In this document: piece after piece, positions 1 to 11,733 of the stretch
Layout of the letters: each line of letters begins with the position of its first letter
Numbering within the stretch: position 1 is the first letter of the stretch
Assembly: GCA_022836615.1 (NCBI GenBank)
Contig: MU405258.1
Location: 186,001-250,000 of the forward strand
Reading direction: 5' to 3'
Source of the DNA: Annulohypoxylon bovei var. microspora
Lineage: Eukaryota > Ascomycota > Sordariomycetes > Xylariales > Hypoxylaceae
Length of the DNA stretch: 64,000 nucleotides
Translations under genes and position numbers: made by a program
Notes under the pieces: generated by a model
Database searches by the model: none
What the model was told of the DNA's origin: nothing
The model's input: the letters and a program-made list of their open reading frames with translations, nothing else

Positions 1-70
1 GGGTGTAGATTGTTGATACTTACGGTACCAGTAGTCGTGGTCGTTAGCGGACTACCTTAACCCTCGGGGT

Positions 71-1266
71 TCAGAAGAGCTCCTCTGTCATCTTCGTAGC
101 AATCTCCTTGTCAACAGCCTCGTCTTCCATAGGGCTTTTTTCGTATGATGTGAATAGTGATTCATCGATAGTACTAGTATCTGATGAAGTAGACATCAAG
201 ATGGCAATTGAACTCGATTAGATCGTTCCCATGATCATTCCCACGGTGTACGAGGTAATAGGGCCAAGATCTGGCTAGGGAGTAGGCTGTTGTTAGTTCT
301 ACTATATCTAAATACTGTGGGAGATCTCGTTGGGCTTGTACAAGAGCACTTACCTCTGGATTGTTACGATTTAGTCGAGCGAAATCGTCAAGTTCTTCAA
401 CGAAGCGTTCTCGCGCTTGCGCATACACACGTGGCTGGGGTCCAGGGAAGTTTCGGCTTCGGAATTCTCGGAGCACAACGGTCTTCCAGTCTCCAAAAAG
501 GAAGTAATGAACACAGTCGGCGAGGTAGATCATCACTCGGGATATGTACCCCTGGTCTTCGCCGGGCGGGAAGAAACAATCCACGATGAATCGCTTCCAT
601 CGGTATTGGCGCTATTTGAAGCGAAAATTAGCAAAATGGACTGGAGGGAATGTTGATGTAGATAATTGACAGAACGGGTCTATACTCACCAAATAAAAGT
701 TCAAGGCAAGCTTTACTTTGGAGACGATGTGGAGACCGATGCGATTCCAATACTGGACGTAACTGACCAGCGCAAGGAGTACGACGAAGGCCAAGCTAAG
801 CTGGCTGTCTGGCAGGTAATCATTCAATCCAATCGTAATGCGCGTGAAGAGTAAAAGAATGATGTATTCAAACACCGGGATGCAAAAGAAAAGAAGGACG
901 CAGATGATGGCTAAGGCAACCAAGTTACTCTCACGATGACCGACGTAGTAGTGGCAGAATCGAGTCATCAAATCGAGTATGGAATGCGCATTGAGGATCA
1001 GCGCAACCAAGACCGGCACGCCGACCATGATCATGATACCTGCCATTTTGAGTGGAACGATGAGAGATTGTAGGATTTCTATCCTGCTTGCCTTGGGGTA
1101 AATCTTGTAGAGGGAGTAAATACGATTCCGCGATGTAAACAGAGATTAGGGTTGTACCAAGGCACAACCGAACGCGTTGAATGAGACTGGCGAAAATAAA
1201 ATCCAGTGGGCGTTTGAGGTTATACGTGGTAGATACCAAGTATGACAAGATATTGGTACCTCCCAC
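71..1266 (-). CDS. Multi-span membrane protein, hypothetical (5' end uncertain)
   Basis: I do not recognise the family. The central segment (1046 down to 690) encodes at least three hydrophobic stretches, the first beginning at MAGIMIMVGVPVLVALIL, so this is probably an integral membrane protein. A clear intron spans 612-689 (GTGAGT donor, CTAAT branch point, AAATAG acceptor) and joins NFYL to RQYRWKR in frame. The next exon runs from 611. A further intron near 180-250 is inferred because the last coding stretch, ending in KMTEELF with its stop at 71-73, is in another frame. A possible donor (GTAAGT) also lies at about 352. The 5' part (about 1060-1266, with LKRPLDFIFASLIQRVRLCLG) needs at least one more splice or contains a frameshift near 1100-1130, so the start is provisional. 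The C-terminal tail is short, acidic and hydrophilic. Exon boundaries outside 612-689 are inference. Confidence 0.55.
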
Positions 1267-2408
1267 AAGGAAAAGGGAAGATGGGGGAACGAGGGGGAGA
1301 GTAGGATTTAATTTTACCTACTTGGAGAATTGATGAAGAAGTAGGCGTGTTTGAAGAAAGGGTAGGTAGGTTACTTTCGAAATGTTTGCTCCAAGTATGA
1401 CAGTATTCAGCTGAGCCTGGCAAGTAAATTTACATGACTGTGCCCTTGGATGGGAGTAGAACAGGCCGAAACTGAGGAAGGAAGAAGGCTTGAAGGAATG
1501 TTTATGGTACTAGAATACCTAAGATTAAGATACCTACAAGTAAAGGTTCTCGGTCATTAATAAATCGGTCTAGTCAGAACCGGCTGTATGTCATTGATCG
1601 TTATGAAACCGAGAAATTGTTGATTTGCTTCCTTTATGTCGGTCACTGATCCTCTCACTTAGATAGACAAGGGATGACAAGCTCACCGATACCTCGATTT
1701 GATAAAACTTCACTTTTGTCGTGAAGCAGATGTAGATATTGGTCTTCTACCGATGCTTCTTTAAACTTGATTTGCTCTTCAAGGGGCTGGTGATCACGCG
1801 GCTTCTATTTGGTGAAAACTTCTAGACTCATGAGACTTTTTAATGTTAGATATCGAGAAATATAAGGAATATGGGGATAGGGGTAAGGGACATAAGGAAG
1901 TGTGCAAAAGTATAAAGGGGGCAGGAGTAAAAGGGGAAAGGGGGGGAGATCAAAAGGCGAACAAATGTTTTATCTATGTAAGCAACTGTCTCGAGTCCTA
2001 TTGCTATCGAGGTTATTTCAGTCAAATATAGATGTCAACAAGTCGGGGTCGACCAATCAAGGGCTTAGTTAGATTTACCCCTATTCTAACGTTGCTGACA
2101 TATCTCCTTAGGTAAGCATGGATACATGATAGTTAACGTGTCGTCAGACTTCAACAACCCAAAGCTAGGTTCAAAGCAAGGTATTCTCATTCTAGGTAAA
2201 TCCAATGTATTGACTAGGTAGGTAACCGTACCATATATACTATGAAAGAATTAAAGTATTGAAATTCGAATTAGAAGCATATCCTTAACGCCACCCGAGT
2301 TAAAAAGGGGCGCCTATCAACCTTTTGCCTTCGCTTCAACGTCTCCTAGTCGACTATTTGTCCCGACCTCCCAGCCCCAGGTTGACACACTTGAAAGTGT
2401 TAGGGAGT
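1267..2408. other. Intergenic, no gene seen
   Basis: AT-rich sequence between two minus-strand genes. It holds only short chance frames, including a 62-codon one at 1843-2031 in a purine-rich stretch. I see no splice-linked coding signal, RNA gene or repeat. Part of it should carry the promoter of the membrane protein to its left. Confidence 0.5.
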
Positions 2409-2981
2409 TTATAATCCGCGATAGTCCTGGAATTGGAGATGCGAGCAGGAGAACCTTCGTCCGTAATTCCTGAGTACTGGGGGATAAAAAGATTCATTAT
2501 CGATTTCCTCACTGGTGGTGGGACTCTCGGCTGATTCCAATGTTTTATTGTCAGTTATATCATTGACATCTGTATTTTCGGCGAAGTCTAATCTTTCGAT
2601 TTCGCGTTGCAACTGTTCGATTTCCATCCCTTTATTTTTGTTTGGAGCAGTCGACGTTTGTTGCTCGCTGTATCGCTTGAGCGATTCGGTGGAGTACGAT
2701 ACCACTTTCTCGATGTGGTGTTCGATCAATTTCATCACTTGGAGCTGTTCGCGATCGCTGTTTTGTGCGGGACCAATTTTTGTGCTGCGGTTGAGGTGTT
2801 CTTTGCGCTTGTTGATCTCCGTTTGTGCGTTTTTCATTTGTATCTCTATGTTTTGGAGCATCCAGGAGAATGTAGGTCCCCTCCTTTTCCTTCTTTTGTA
2901 CATTGCGAGTAATGCTGCAGGGTAGTTGGCTGGTTTGATTCTAGGAGTGTTAAGATTAGGCAGGTAGGTGTGATATTGCAA
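2409..2981 (-). CDS. Coiled-coil hypothetical protein
   Basis: An uninterrupted 190-codon frame. The middle part (about residues 45-130) is rich in K, E, Q and N with heptad-like spacing and reads as a coiled coil. A basic cluster (YKRRKRRG) lies near residue 30 and could be a nuclear targeting signal. The last third is acidic and serine/threonine-rich and looks disordered. No enzyme motif is visible. The true start may be the methionine just before the basic cluster, because a CTGCAG acceptor-like site lies upstream of it and a 5' intron is possible. The neighbours give no functional hint. Function unknown. Confidence 0.5.
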   Translation of the reverse strand: MQYHTYLPNLNTPRIKPANYPAALLAMYKRRKRRGPTFSWMLQNIEIQMKNAQTEINKRKEHLNRSTKIGPAQNSDREQLQVMKLIEHHIEKVVSYSTESLKRYSEQQTSTAPNKNKGMEIEQLQREIERLDFAENTDVNDITDNKTLESAESPTTSEEIDNESFYPPVLRNYGRRFSCSHLQFQDYRGL

Positions 2982-3219
2982 AAATATTGGGAATCTAGGG
3001 GAACATATATATTTAGTATAGTGTTCGGAGATCGCCCATTAAATTTACTGTGTGGTGGGAATGTTTATATAATAGGAGGTGGATGAAGAATTTTATTTTA
3101 TTTGCTAAAAGCCGGAACAAGTTAAACGCCATCCAAGTTTATTACGAAGGTGGTAAATCAAAAGTAAACAAACACTAACGCCTAGCCAGGAAGCACTACC
3201 TGCACTACCTGCGACAATC

Positions 3220-4608
3220 CTACTCAAGTTTAGGAACGAACAGCTCCCCGGAGCTCTCACCCGGATAGTAGTCCAAGTTCACTCCATACTCTTCCACTCT
3301 GGATCGAAAATGCGTTTCTTCCTCGACTAAGCCGAGTTCCAGCAGTAAATCAAATGCCGAGAACGTAGACTCTCCCACCAGCAGCTTATGCAACAGGTCC
3401 TTGTATTGTTCTGCCTCGGAGAGTCTGGCAAAATCAATGATGGCCATGCAGACTTTCACCCAGTGAATTATCTGACCAGGGTCCAGACAACCAGCCATCT
3501 GTCGAAACTCAAATGTCTGCGTGTTGCCCCCTATCTCATCTGCTGGTAGAAATCGGTTGAATGCAACTGAACCTCTAGCGTGTCTGTAAGATATCAGGAA
3601 TTAGCGGTTTAATCCTTGCCTAGCTACACCCCTGAGCGGATTGGTATAAATAGGTACTCACCCAGACTCATCTGCACCTTCCATCAAGAGTGCCAACTCT
3701 TCCATACCCGTGGTTGCCTAGACACGGCGAATCTATTCAGTATCCAACAGTTAGAATCCGTAACTTTCTTAGCAAGCTAAGTTGAAGATTAGGAAGTAGA
3801 TTTTTCAGATACTGACTTGTAGAGTTTGCTCCGTCAAGTGGATACGTGGAACGAATTCATCCATTCCTTGCTCCAAAGCGTCCTCCAAGAAGCTTTCAGC
3901 TTCTAACGAAGATTCGGGTTCCCATAATGCAAGCTTAGAACACTGGGAAACTAGACGACAGTGGTAACTCTCGCGACGGCCAGGGTGATGTAGCCCCATC
4001 AACATATCATCCACAAGTAGAATTAAGCCTATGGCTTTCTTCATCGTGATGAGACTAAAAGGTTCGTCTCCAAGCCCAACGTGGACGTGGACTGAAGTCG
4101 TCTTGTTGAGGTGGACGCGAAGTTGTCGAATACCGCGGCAGACATCCGTTATCTTCTCTGTATAGACACGAGGCTCATCAGATCTCATGACCTCGGATGT
4201 GACCTCTCGCCCTGTCCAGATATACTCCTTTGGGTCAATATTCCCGAATTTCACAGAGCTATCCCTAGTAAGACGCCACATATCATAGCGAATTATACTG
4301 TTGTACGGTAGGCGGAAGACGTCGTTGTGGTCAAGACGAAAACGAAAACCGCAAGCTTTTTCGAGAGCCTCAAGAACTGCTGTATCGTGGGCGGAGTAAT
4401 TGGTCCATTGGAATAGAGGACGCGTCTCAAGTGGATAAGGGTCGCTGGCTTCTTTTTTCAAAGAAGGAACCAGGAACTCCAATTCGATGCCAAAGGTCAA
4501 GTTGCCGTTACTGTCGTCCGGCGATGCGATGATTTCACTGTACTTCGTTATTGGCTGGGCTGCTAGAGGATCACCTGCCAGCAGTGAGCGATAGTAGGTC
4601 CAATCCAT
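3220..4608 (-). CDS. Putative amidoligase family protein
   Basis: Three exons (4608-3817, 3717-3662, 3583-3220) give 403 aa in one continuous frame. Donors are GTCAGT and GTGAGT and acceptors are TCTAG and TTACAG. The family call rests on FGIELEFLVP near residue 39, SVHVHVGLG near residue 177, and EFRQ shortly after the last splice. These fit the fungal 'putative amidoligase enzyme' family (PF12224), within the glutamine-synthetase/carboxylate-amine ligase superfamily, whose members are thought to form amide or isopeptide bonds with ATP. The glutamate and histidine positions match expected Mg-ATP ligands, but this is family knowledge rather than proof of activity. No signal peptide or membrane span is seen, so it is probably cytosolic. 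Substrate and partner are unknown, and neither neighbour encodes an obvious acceptor protein. Confidence 0.8.
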
Positions 4609-6288
4609 GGTGGAAGTGGAGGTGGAGATATCAAAATATCAAGTATGGAAGGATGAAAGATATGAAATATCTTTGTTGAATTTGTGAAAGAAATGTTGGA
4701 AAGTTTTCCTGAGGAGGAACAATTAACATGTTAACCATTATTTACATAGGAAACGAGCCAAGTAATGTTGTTGCCGTTCACAAATCAGCTTAGGGATGTC
4801 TAGACTAACCTTACGAGGCCACTTTGGAGAAAGTACCTCAGGTACCTAGCTACGATATTGAGTGTACCCTACGATGAAGGAATTGCAACAAATGGCAATT
4901 GACGATATACGATTCATCTTGGAAATACCTGTCATAAGGTGCAGGGAACTAATGGTGGCAATTATAACCAAGCCTCATACCTTCAAGATAATTGATGGAA
5001 GATGGATCTAAGGTTAGTTAAATCTGTACCTACTTTTGATAGCTTGATGTAACTCGTGTATATTTGACTAAACTATGAGGATTTCCTAGTCTAGGGAAAT
5101 ACCCAGTCTTCTAGAAGCTTTCAAGGGATGGGATATTTAGTTGCCATACACCAATATGATATTTCCTTAAATCATGCTTATCGTCCTGCTGCTCGCCGGT
5201 TTCATGCGACACATCTGATCAACGCCCCTTTTCTGCGAAAATTTCCTCTAGCAAGCCACGCACTATTAAATCATTGTTAGAATGAACATGTGAGACTCGG
5301 GATGTGCCATGTTATGGACTGCTACAAGTAATAGAGCATCCTTGGAATAGTAGAAAATGTATTAAATTTTACTTACCAATTTATCAGAAACCCAGCAACA
5401 AACAGGCTCGGGGACTGGCTCGGCAACGGGAACAGCAACTGCCTGTCGGATCGCTAGTAAAGCGAAAGTTGCTAAGAGGGTGCTTGAGATGGAGAACTGC
5501 ATTTTTGGTTTTCTGGCGTTAGAAGAAATTTAGCGAGTAAAGATTTGGGTGATAGATAATGCTGTATTAAATCTTGGGTTTGGTAGAGAACTGATCATAC
5601 AACACTGCCACCAGAAGCGTCCACGGCTTTTTATAACAGATTTAAACGGGGCGCTGTTGTTCATGGTTCATCATATGCCTTGTACGGTCTTTCATATCGA
5701 GTCACCTTCCCGACACGAACATGTGGTGGCTCAGCTGTATATCTTCCACAATCCTTCCGAAAGAGATTTCCTCTTGTCGAACGTTCTACAATCCCCATAA
5801 ATATGAGACACATGATAAAAGGCAATCCTTCTGGGAGATCTCTCCAATGGAATGGTACCGTCTAGTTTTTAGAAGAGCCTCAATCACGGCTGTCGGTACG
5901 AGGGACCTTTTGTTTTAGTCTACCCCAGATTTGAACCGCCCCGGTGAAATCCTCGACCTTCCTATATCGCTAGGGATCTGCATCGAAATGGAACCTCGAC
6001 TTCAGGGAAGTAATAGGCTGTAACCAAATGGTCTGATAGACTGGAATACACGCCTTCTAGTAATTGTAGTTAAATAATACGGCGTAAAAAATCCGAGGGC
6101 GCTATATTGAAGGATCGGGGTAGTTGTAAATAGGGGTAGTTAACCAGTAATAATACCAGGAGCTAGGGGTGAGATATTGGAATAAACGGAGAAGCCCATT
6201 CAATCGAACGCATAGCCAAAATAAGCTCGAGGGTTCGGCGATGTATAGTCGACATTTTACGGAAATTCAATTTGATAACTTGTACTAA
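4609..6288. other. Intergenic, no gene seen
   Basis: About 1.7 kb with only overlapping short plus-strand frames (5304-5918) that lack splice linkage and recognisable composition. It includes the amidoligase promoter. No RNA gene or clear repeat is seen. Confidence 0.5.
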
Positions 6289-7913
6289 TTATCTCGGATT
6301 GACCATCCTGGGCTTAACGAGACATGGTAGGCCCCCTTTCATCGGCAAGGTAAGACTGCTCTTGCTGATTCTCTCACCCTCATAAGATGGCATGAAGTCG
6401 AAGAGGAGTACCATCGTGGCGATGACTTGTACGGCTAACAACTCTGCCATTCGCTTCCCGAGACACAACCGTGGGCCGCCATTGAACACTGGGAATTCGG
6501 CTGCGCTCTTGGTGATTAACTTGCCGTCCTCTGTAAGCCACCTTTCGGGCTTGAAGGACTCGGCGTCATCCCCCCAGCTAGTTTTCGACCGATTCATGGC
6601 CCAGGTACACCAAAAAGCTATAGACTTTTCCGGGAGAAAAGTCCCGTCTGGTAAGGTGGTCGCCTTCTCACATTGCTTGATCTCAAAAGGGATTGGTGGA
6701 TATAGTCTTAGCGTCTCGTAAAAAGTTGCCATGGTGTATGGTAACGATGTTGGTGTGAACATGGTTGAATTGACCTTTTCATGACCGTTGTCATTGGCAG
6801 TTATAAAGGGCTCTTGGATGTCTTCTAGAGAAGCTAATACTTCGTTTCGGACTTTGCCCGCGACGAATCTGTGTTGTATGAGCAGATACATACACCATGT
6901 CAACGCTTGGGCAACGGTGTCTCTACCAGCAGAGAGATAATTCAAGGCAGCATCAGATACTAATTTCTGATCATCGCCAAAGACGTCTAGTAGTGACTGT
7001 ATTAGACTGCCTGATACTTCATCGAGTTTGTGGGAAGCTGACTCCGGACCGGAGCAGGTGTCTCGGGTCTTCTCGCTTGTGGTGGCGGCACTTTTCACTA
7101 TTTTATGACCGAAGGTACGAATTGTTTGAAGTGCCCTCCGAAACAGAAACCCAGTAAATGGTTCAGTGATAGCCCACAAAGGGTTCTGGAAGCGCTCGGT
7201 GGTCACGCCTGACGCATAATCAAAGGCAGCGGCAAAATCATCATCGGCATGCATCTCCATGTCATAGGCCATCTTCCCCATAAGCTGGCTCGTGATTTCA
7301 TGGAACACATGCTGCAGATCTACAACGCCTTCAGCACGTGCTTGCGCATGTAGATACTCGACAGCGTGGCTAAGGTAACGCGGTAGCGCAACGTCCGTCA
7401 AGACTCGCAGGTTAGACGCGTTGAGAAAGGCAAGTCCGGCTTTTCTCTGGGCCTTCCATAATTCGCCGTCAACGTTGATAATTCCATACCCAAACAAATC
7501 CCAAGAGAGCTTCTTGAAAAGATCACCTTTGGAAAATATAGCCTCATTTTTGAAGACATACTCCAAGTTCTTGGGATCATTGATTACAACTCCTGGAGGC
7601 AAAGTGGGGACGGTAATCTGGAATGTCTCATGACCAAACTGTCTCTCACACTTGACGAACCACGAGAATAGTCTCTGGCGTGGCTGAAGAAAGATAACTC
7701 CATTGCCTACTACGGGTAAGGTATTCGGTGGTTTTCTATGGCGGTGTCAATGGTTGATTTGTAGTTGCATGTCCAAATTAGGGAATTGTGGCATCTTCAC
7801 CTTAGGGGAACCCCATTCCGTCGAATCGTAGGAGTCCGCAAGACGAATTGATAACAGAGAAGAGCGCCAAGAAGCCCGAACCACACCAGCGTAGATCCTT
7901 CCAAGAGCGCCAT
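6289..7913 (-). CDS. Cytochrome P450, CYP52/CYP86-like
   Basis: Two exons (7913-7801 and 7735-6289) give 519 aa, normal length for a microsomal P450. The splice joins GVPLR to KPPNTLPVVGNG, the expected proline-rich hinge. Residues about 8-25 form a hydrophobic ER anchor. The I-helix oxygen-activation motif AGRDT is at 307-311, ExxR (ETLR) at 378-381, PERW at 434-437, and the heme loop FNGGPRLCLG has its cysteine ligand at 462, so all catalytic hallmarks are present. AGRDT and the heme loop resemble the fatty-acid/alkane hydroxylase clan (CYP52, CYP86, CYP704), which suggests terminal hydroxylation of fatty acids or alkanes, but the substrate is inference. The start at 7913 is preferred over in-frame methionines upstream because it puts the anchor at the N terminus. 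A MITE sits about 250 bp upstream, in the region shared with the divergent methyltransferase gene. Confidence 0.9.
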
Positions 7914-8160
7914 GTTAATTACAATACAAATTCCATTTTCATATTGAACATTCCATAGGTAAAGAATATGAAATATCCTATGAAGTGAACCAAAGTTCAA
8001 TTTTGTAAAATTCATGTCATGATTAAAAAAAGTTGCCTCTCATTGGTTGTTATGGCTTATTAGGGGGCTGGTATCGCTGTTTCAGCCTTACGCTCATGAC
8101 GCACGATTATGTAGGAGCCCCTTTTTTTTCTGTAGGTGCAGGGACTTAATCTATTACGTA

Positions 8161-8512
8161 CCGCCTTTTTTTGAATATTCTGCGTTCGTGGTGACCCACT
8201 TTAAAATGGCTTTAGCTTTATTGAGTTAGTAAAACCTGGGGTTCATTCAACAACACCTGATTAAACTGTCCCCACTCTTTCTATTGAAAATTTTTCCTAA
8301 TCATGCCAAGCCACGCTAAAAATCAGCAGCCAATAGCCCCTTAAAGATAAGTTATCAATTTCTTACTAAATTCTTACTAATCATCTTATCATTTCTTATC
8401 GGATTCCTTTTGATATTAGAATTAGTAGAGCCTCACGCTTACGCTAGCTGTAATAGGTATAACGCGCTTAAAAGTGGGTCACCACGAACGCAGAATATTC
8501 AAAAAAAGGCGG
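8161..8512. mobile_element. MITE with 42-bp perfect terminal inverted repeats and TA flanks
   Basis: The sequence starting CCGCCTTTTTTTGAATATTC at 8161 recurs as its exact reverse complement ending at 8512. The arms match perfectly for 42 nt (8161-8202 against 8471-8512). Each end is flanked by TA (8159-8160 and 8513-8514), the target duplication typical of Tc1/mariner/pogo elements. The 352-bp element has no coding capacity, so it is a non-autonomous MITE. The perfect arms suggest recent insertion or conversion. It lies in the divergent promoter between the P450 and the methyltransferase. Confidence 0.85.
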
Positions 8513-8908
8513 TATTAAGCAATCTGATTGGCTCTGATAGCTTGAAGCTTCTAAGCTCCCTAGCTTCTACGTAGCTTTTTACCCCTAGAATTGTGGAATA
8601 TGTCTGAGCTTAATTCGAAACTCAACAAAAACGTCAATCATGAGGCTGTCACGATGATGGTGACGGAACTAGGGGGAGATCGTCTATCCTAGCTCCTCTA
8701 AATTTTACTTCTCTGCTCTTCTAATACATAGTTTTCTTTTTTGTATGAATTTGTGTTGCTCAAGTTACATACCTAGCTTCAATTGCTAAGTTATACCGGT
8801 CCGCAGGCGTACGGAGTTATAGGATCAGATAATCATTAAAGCCAATTGCCCTACAACAAACCAGCCACTAGCATAACAGAGCTACAAATCTACCTAGTCG
8901 GTCACACA

Positions 8909-10188
8909 ATGGCGACACCTTGGATTCCCCGAATGCACCTCTGGGAGATCGATGACCAGCCCTGGTAAGTAAACATAAGCCAAGCCCATAGCCCATAAGC
9001 ACTATAACTCCGGAAGTCCGCACCTCGACATCCCCAATTGGTTGGCGCGTCGTACGAACGACCCGGGATGTTGGGTCAACAAGATTTTGGTGGCCGAATC
9101 TAACAGATCTGCACCTGACATCTTGCCTTTCCGGTGACGCTGAAGGTCCCAAGCACCCAAGTCTTGGTGGCTACCTGACTGTCCAAGATCACCTACCTAC
9201 ATGCGGAGTATCTCAAGTTAACGACTAATCGTCTACCTCTAGGTTCCCCTCCTTCCTCCGCAACTACGTCCAGGTCGCCCTAACCCACGCCTGGACTTTC
9301 CACCTGCCGCTCCTCCAGCCCGGCAGCCCCGCCATCCTCGTGGCCGCGATCCTGCGTCGCGTGCTCGGCGCCTCCGTGTCGCGGCACACCTACATCGACT
9401 TCTGCGCAGGCGCGGGGGGGCCGACGCCCTTCATCGAGCGCGCGCTGAACCAGCAGCTCTCCGCGTCCAGCAGCAGCTCTTCCCCCGCCGCGCCCAGCTA
9501 TGCCGCCGTCGCCAACCCCAAGACCAAGTCCGCCGCGGCCGTGGACTTCGTGCTCACGGACCTGCACCCGAACGTCGAGTCCTGGGAGGCCGCGAGCCGG
9601 CAGAGCAAGCACCTGAGCTACGTCGCGCGCCCCGTCGATGCCTCCGCCGCGCCCGCCGAGCTCCTGCACCAGTACGCGAATAAGGACGGCAAGGGCATAT
9701 TCAGGCTCTTCAACCTGGCCTTCCACCACTTCGACGACAAGCTCGCGCGCGCGATTCTGAAGAACACGCTCGAGACTAGCGAGGGGTTCGGGTAAGCACC
9801 CGCCGATTCCAGCCTACGAGCAGACAAACACGTGAAGAGTGCCCTGTTGCTAACACGCCGCAGTATCTTCGAGCTCCAAGAACGCTCCGCCTGCGGCTTC
9901 CTCACCTGCCTCCTCTTCGGCGTCTTAATTTTGCTAATCGCCCCATTCCTCTACTGGTGGGCGCCCCTGCGGCTCGTCTTCGTCTACGCCCTGCCCGTCG
10001 TGCCCTTCGTTCTCGTTTTCGACGGTATCGTCTCCGCCCTGCGCACTCGTACCCCCGACGAGGTCGAGGCTTTGCTGCGAACCTGCGGCGCCGACTGCGA
10101 CGGCTGGGAGATGAAGAGCGGGAGGGAGCGCTTCCTCTGGCCGACCGGGTATCTGAACTGGGTTATCTGCACCAAGAAGGCGATATGA
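8909..10188 (+). CDS. SAM-dependent methyltransferase-like membrane protein
   Basis: Three exons (8909-8964, 9243-9791, 9864-10188) give 309 aa. The first splice joins LWEIDDQPW to FPSFLRNYVQ and the second joins SEGFG to IFELQER, both in phase. FCAGAGGPTPF (nucleotide-binding glycine loop), DFVLTDLHPN and the later NLAFHHFDD form a Rossmann methyltransferase pattern. Exon 3 adds two adjacent hydrophobic segments (CLLFGVLILLIAPFLYWW and a stretch through VFVYALPVVPFVLVF) followed by a conserved-looking SALRTRTPDEV, then a C-terminal WPTGYLNWVI. This places a membrane hairpin inside the C-terminal half. I recall this arrangement as a recurrent but uncharacterised fungal family, and the substrate is unknown. 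The coding exons are far richer in G+C than the surrounding DNA. Confidence 0.8.
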
Positions 10189-10654
10189 AGAAGGATTCTT
10201 AGGAGCAGGATTCGGGCCGCTAGACAGGATAGGATGGGATAAAATAACGCATAGGACTTCCTCGCTTATTCCATACATCAGCGGTCAGCAACACCGCCAT
10301 AATTAGCAATAGTACATCAAGAGTTTTGGAACAGAGCTAGATGATTTGTTCAGTAAGTGCTTGATTAGCTAGTTATATTCGTTGTGTCGACCACCAAAGT
10401 ACCGGACTGATTTGGAAAGAAAACTGCCAGTCTAATAGATACATACGACGCTATCATCGCAGTCTGAACTGCAATGTATATGAAAACTATAAACTATGTA
10501 CGAATGGTATTCCTAATCATTCCCCCGTAAATGTCATGACAATGCTGCTCCATGATAACCGTTAAACGCCCCATACACTTTCTTTACACAGACGCATTCT
10601 CGTGAAGACATAGATGAACATAATGTATGATCGGTCCGGGTTCGGACCGTCAAT
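10189..10654. other. Convergent intergenic, no gene seen
   Basis: 3' flanks of two converging genes (methyltransferase and carrier). AT-rich, with no further coding or RNA signal seen. Confidence 0.5.
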
Positions 10655-11733
10655 TCATCTCGTCAGAAAACCAAGATAATCCACGACGATTAGGGTTACC
10701 ATGCTACAATATGACGTTAGCGCGCATTACCTCGATGTGGGTCCGATCATCGGAAAAGGGTCCAAGGGGTTCCAACTTACGCGTGGGGGGCGATACGCAC
10801 GTAATACGTGCCAAATCCACGGTAGAAGCGCGTGAGACCCTCCTGCCTCGCGACTTTGACGAAACAGTCTGTCATGCTCTTATATGGAAGTTTGCCGTCG
10901 GGGCCGCGGTGTTGCTTCTGTAACCTCGTCTTTACGAAGTCGAAGGGCAAACTGAGGAAAGAGGCGAAGAAACCGGCGATGGCGCTAGCCGTTAAGGTTT
11001 GTGACTGGGCCGACCAATTGGTTTTCGCCTTGAGCTGAGACTTAGCCTCCGAGAAGAATGCCAATTGACCCAGGTTGAGCGACATGGCTCGGACTACCGT
11101 TGGCGCTGCACCCGCCCAGAGTGCGGTAACGCCTTCGGACTTAACAATCGATGTCAACGCATCAATTACGGATTTGTAGTTCTTTCGCTCGGCAATAGGC
11201 TTGAGACCATCCGATTGCATTCGGATGAGAGCGAGGTCGGCTGGATTTCCGATGAACGCTGCTATCCCACCGGCTGCAAGACCAGCACTCGCTCTCTCAG
11301 CGAAACCAATCTGAGTACCCTTCTCCTGAGCACGTGTCGCAAGGCCTTTCATAAAAGTGTCAAAAAAGCCTAATCTCGCTGTAGTATATACGGCTTGGCG
11401 AAGAAGACCTGCTGATAGACCCGTATACAAGTCGAGGGCCTTGCCTTGCGCAAGGATATCGCGTGTTACAGATAATGGAGTAGGTTTAGGACCGGTAGCA
11501 ACACCCTCGCCCGCAAGTTGTAGTCTGACTTTGATCATATCTACGGGTTGGATGACAGAAGTCGCAACCATTCCAGAGATACCTCCGTTGATGAAGGGTA
11601 GGGCCGCCCGCATAATAGGAGTGTGCAGGAAGTCGTTCCCCACGGCGGCAACAGTCTCCGAGCCTTGCTTGCCCATGGTAGACGACTTGGTTCGTGCGGC
11701 TTCCGCAGCTTGCTTCAAAGTGTTGGAGCTCAT
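10655..11733 (-). CDS. Mitochondrial 2-oxoglutarate/malate carrier
   Basis: Two exons (11733-10781 and 10703-10655) give 333 aa. The short last exon joins RIAPHA to MVTLIVVDYLG through a GTAAGT donor and a TTGTAG acceptor. Three mitochondrial-carrier signatures are visible: PVDMIKVR, PADLALIR and PFDFVKTR, one per repeat, with six expected membrane helices. YTGLSAGLLRQAVYTTARLG and ALIRMQSDG closely fit the oxoglutarate carrier (SLC25A11 type), which exchanges 2-oxoglutarate for malate across the inner membrane in the malate-aspartate shuttle. The second signature has alanine where the others have an acidic-preceding residue, as is usual in this subfamily. The start at 11733 (MSSNTLKQ) is preferred to an in-frame ATG nine codons upstream, which would add a short hydrophobic lead unlike the family. 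Confidence 0.93.

Noticed and set aside
5900..5990. tRNA-like T-loop on the minus strand (GGTTCAAATC)
   Set aside because: The flanking stems do not pair and no D-arm, anticodon arm or acceptor stem could be drawn.
8251..8266. 14-nt identity (AACACCTGATTAAA) between the MITE interior and an MFS intron near 42724
   Set aside because: A match of this length is expected by chance in a 64-kb self-comparison.
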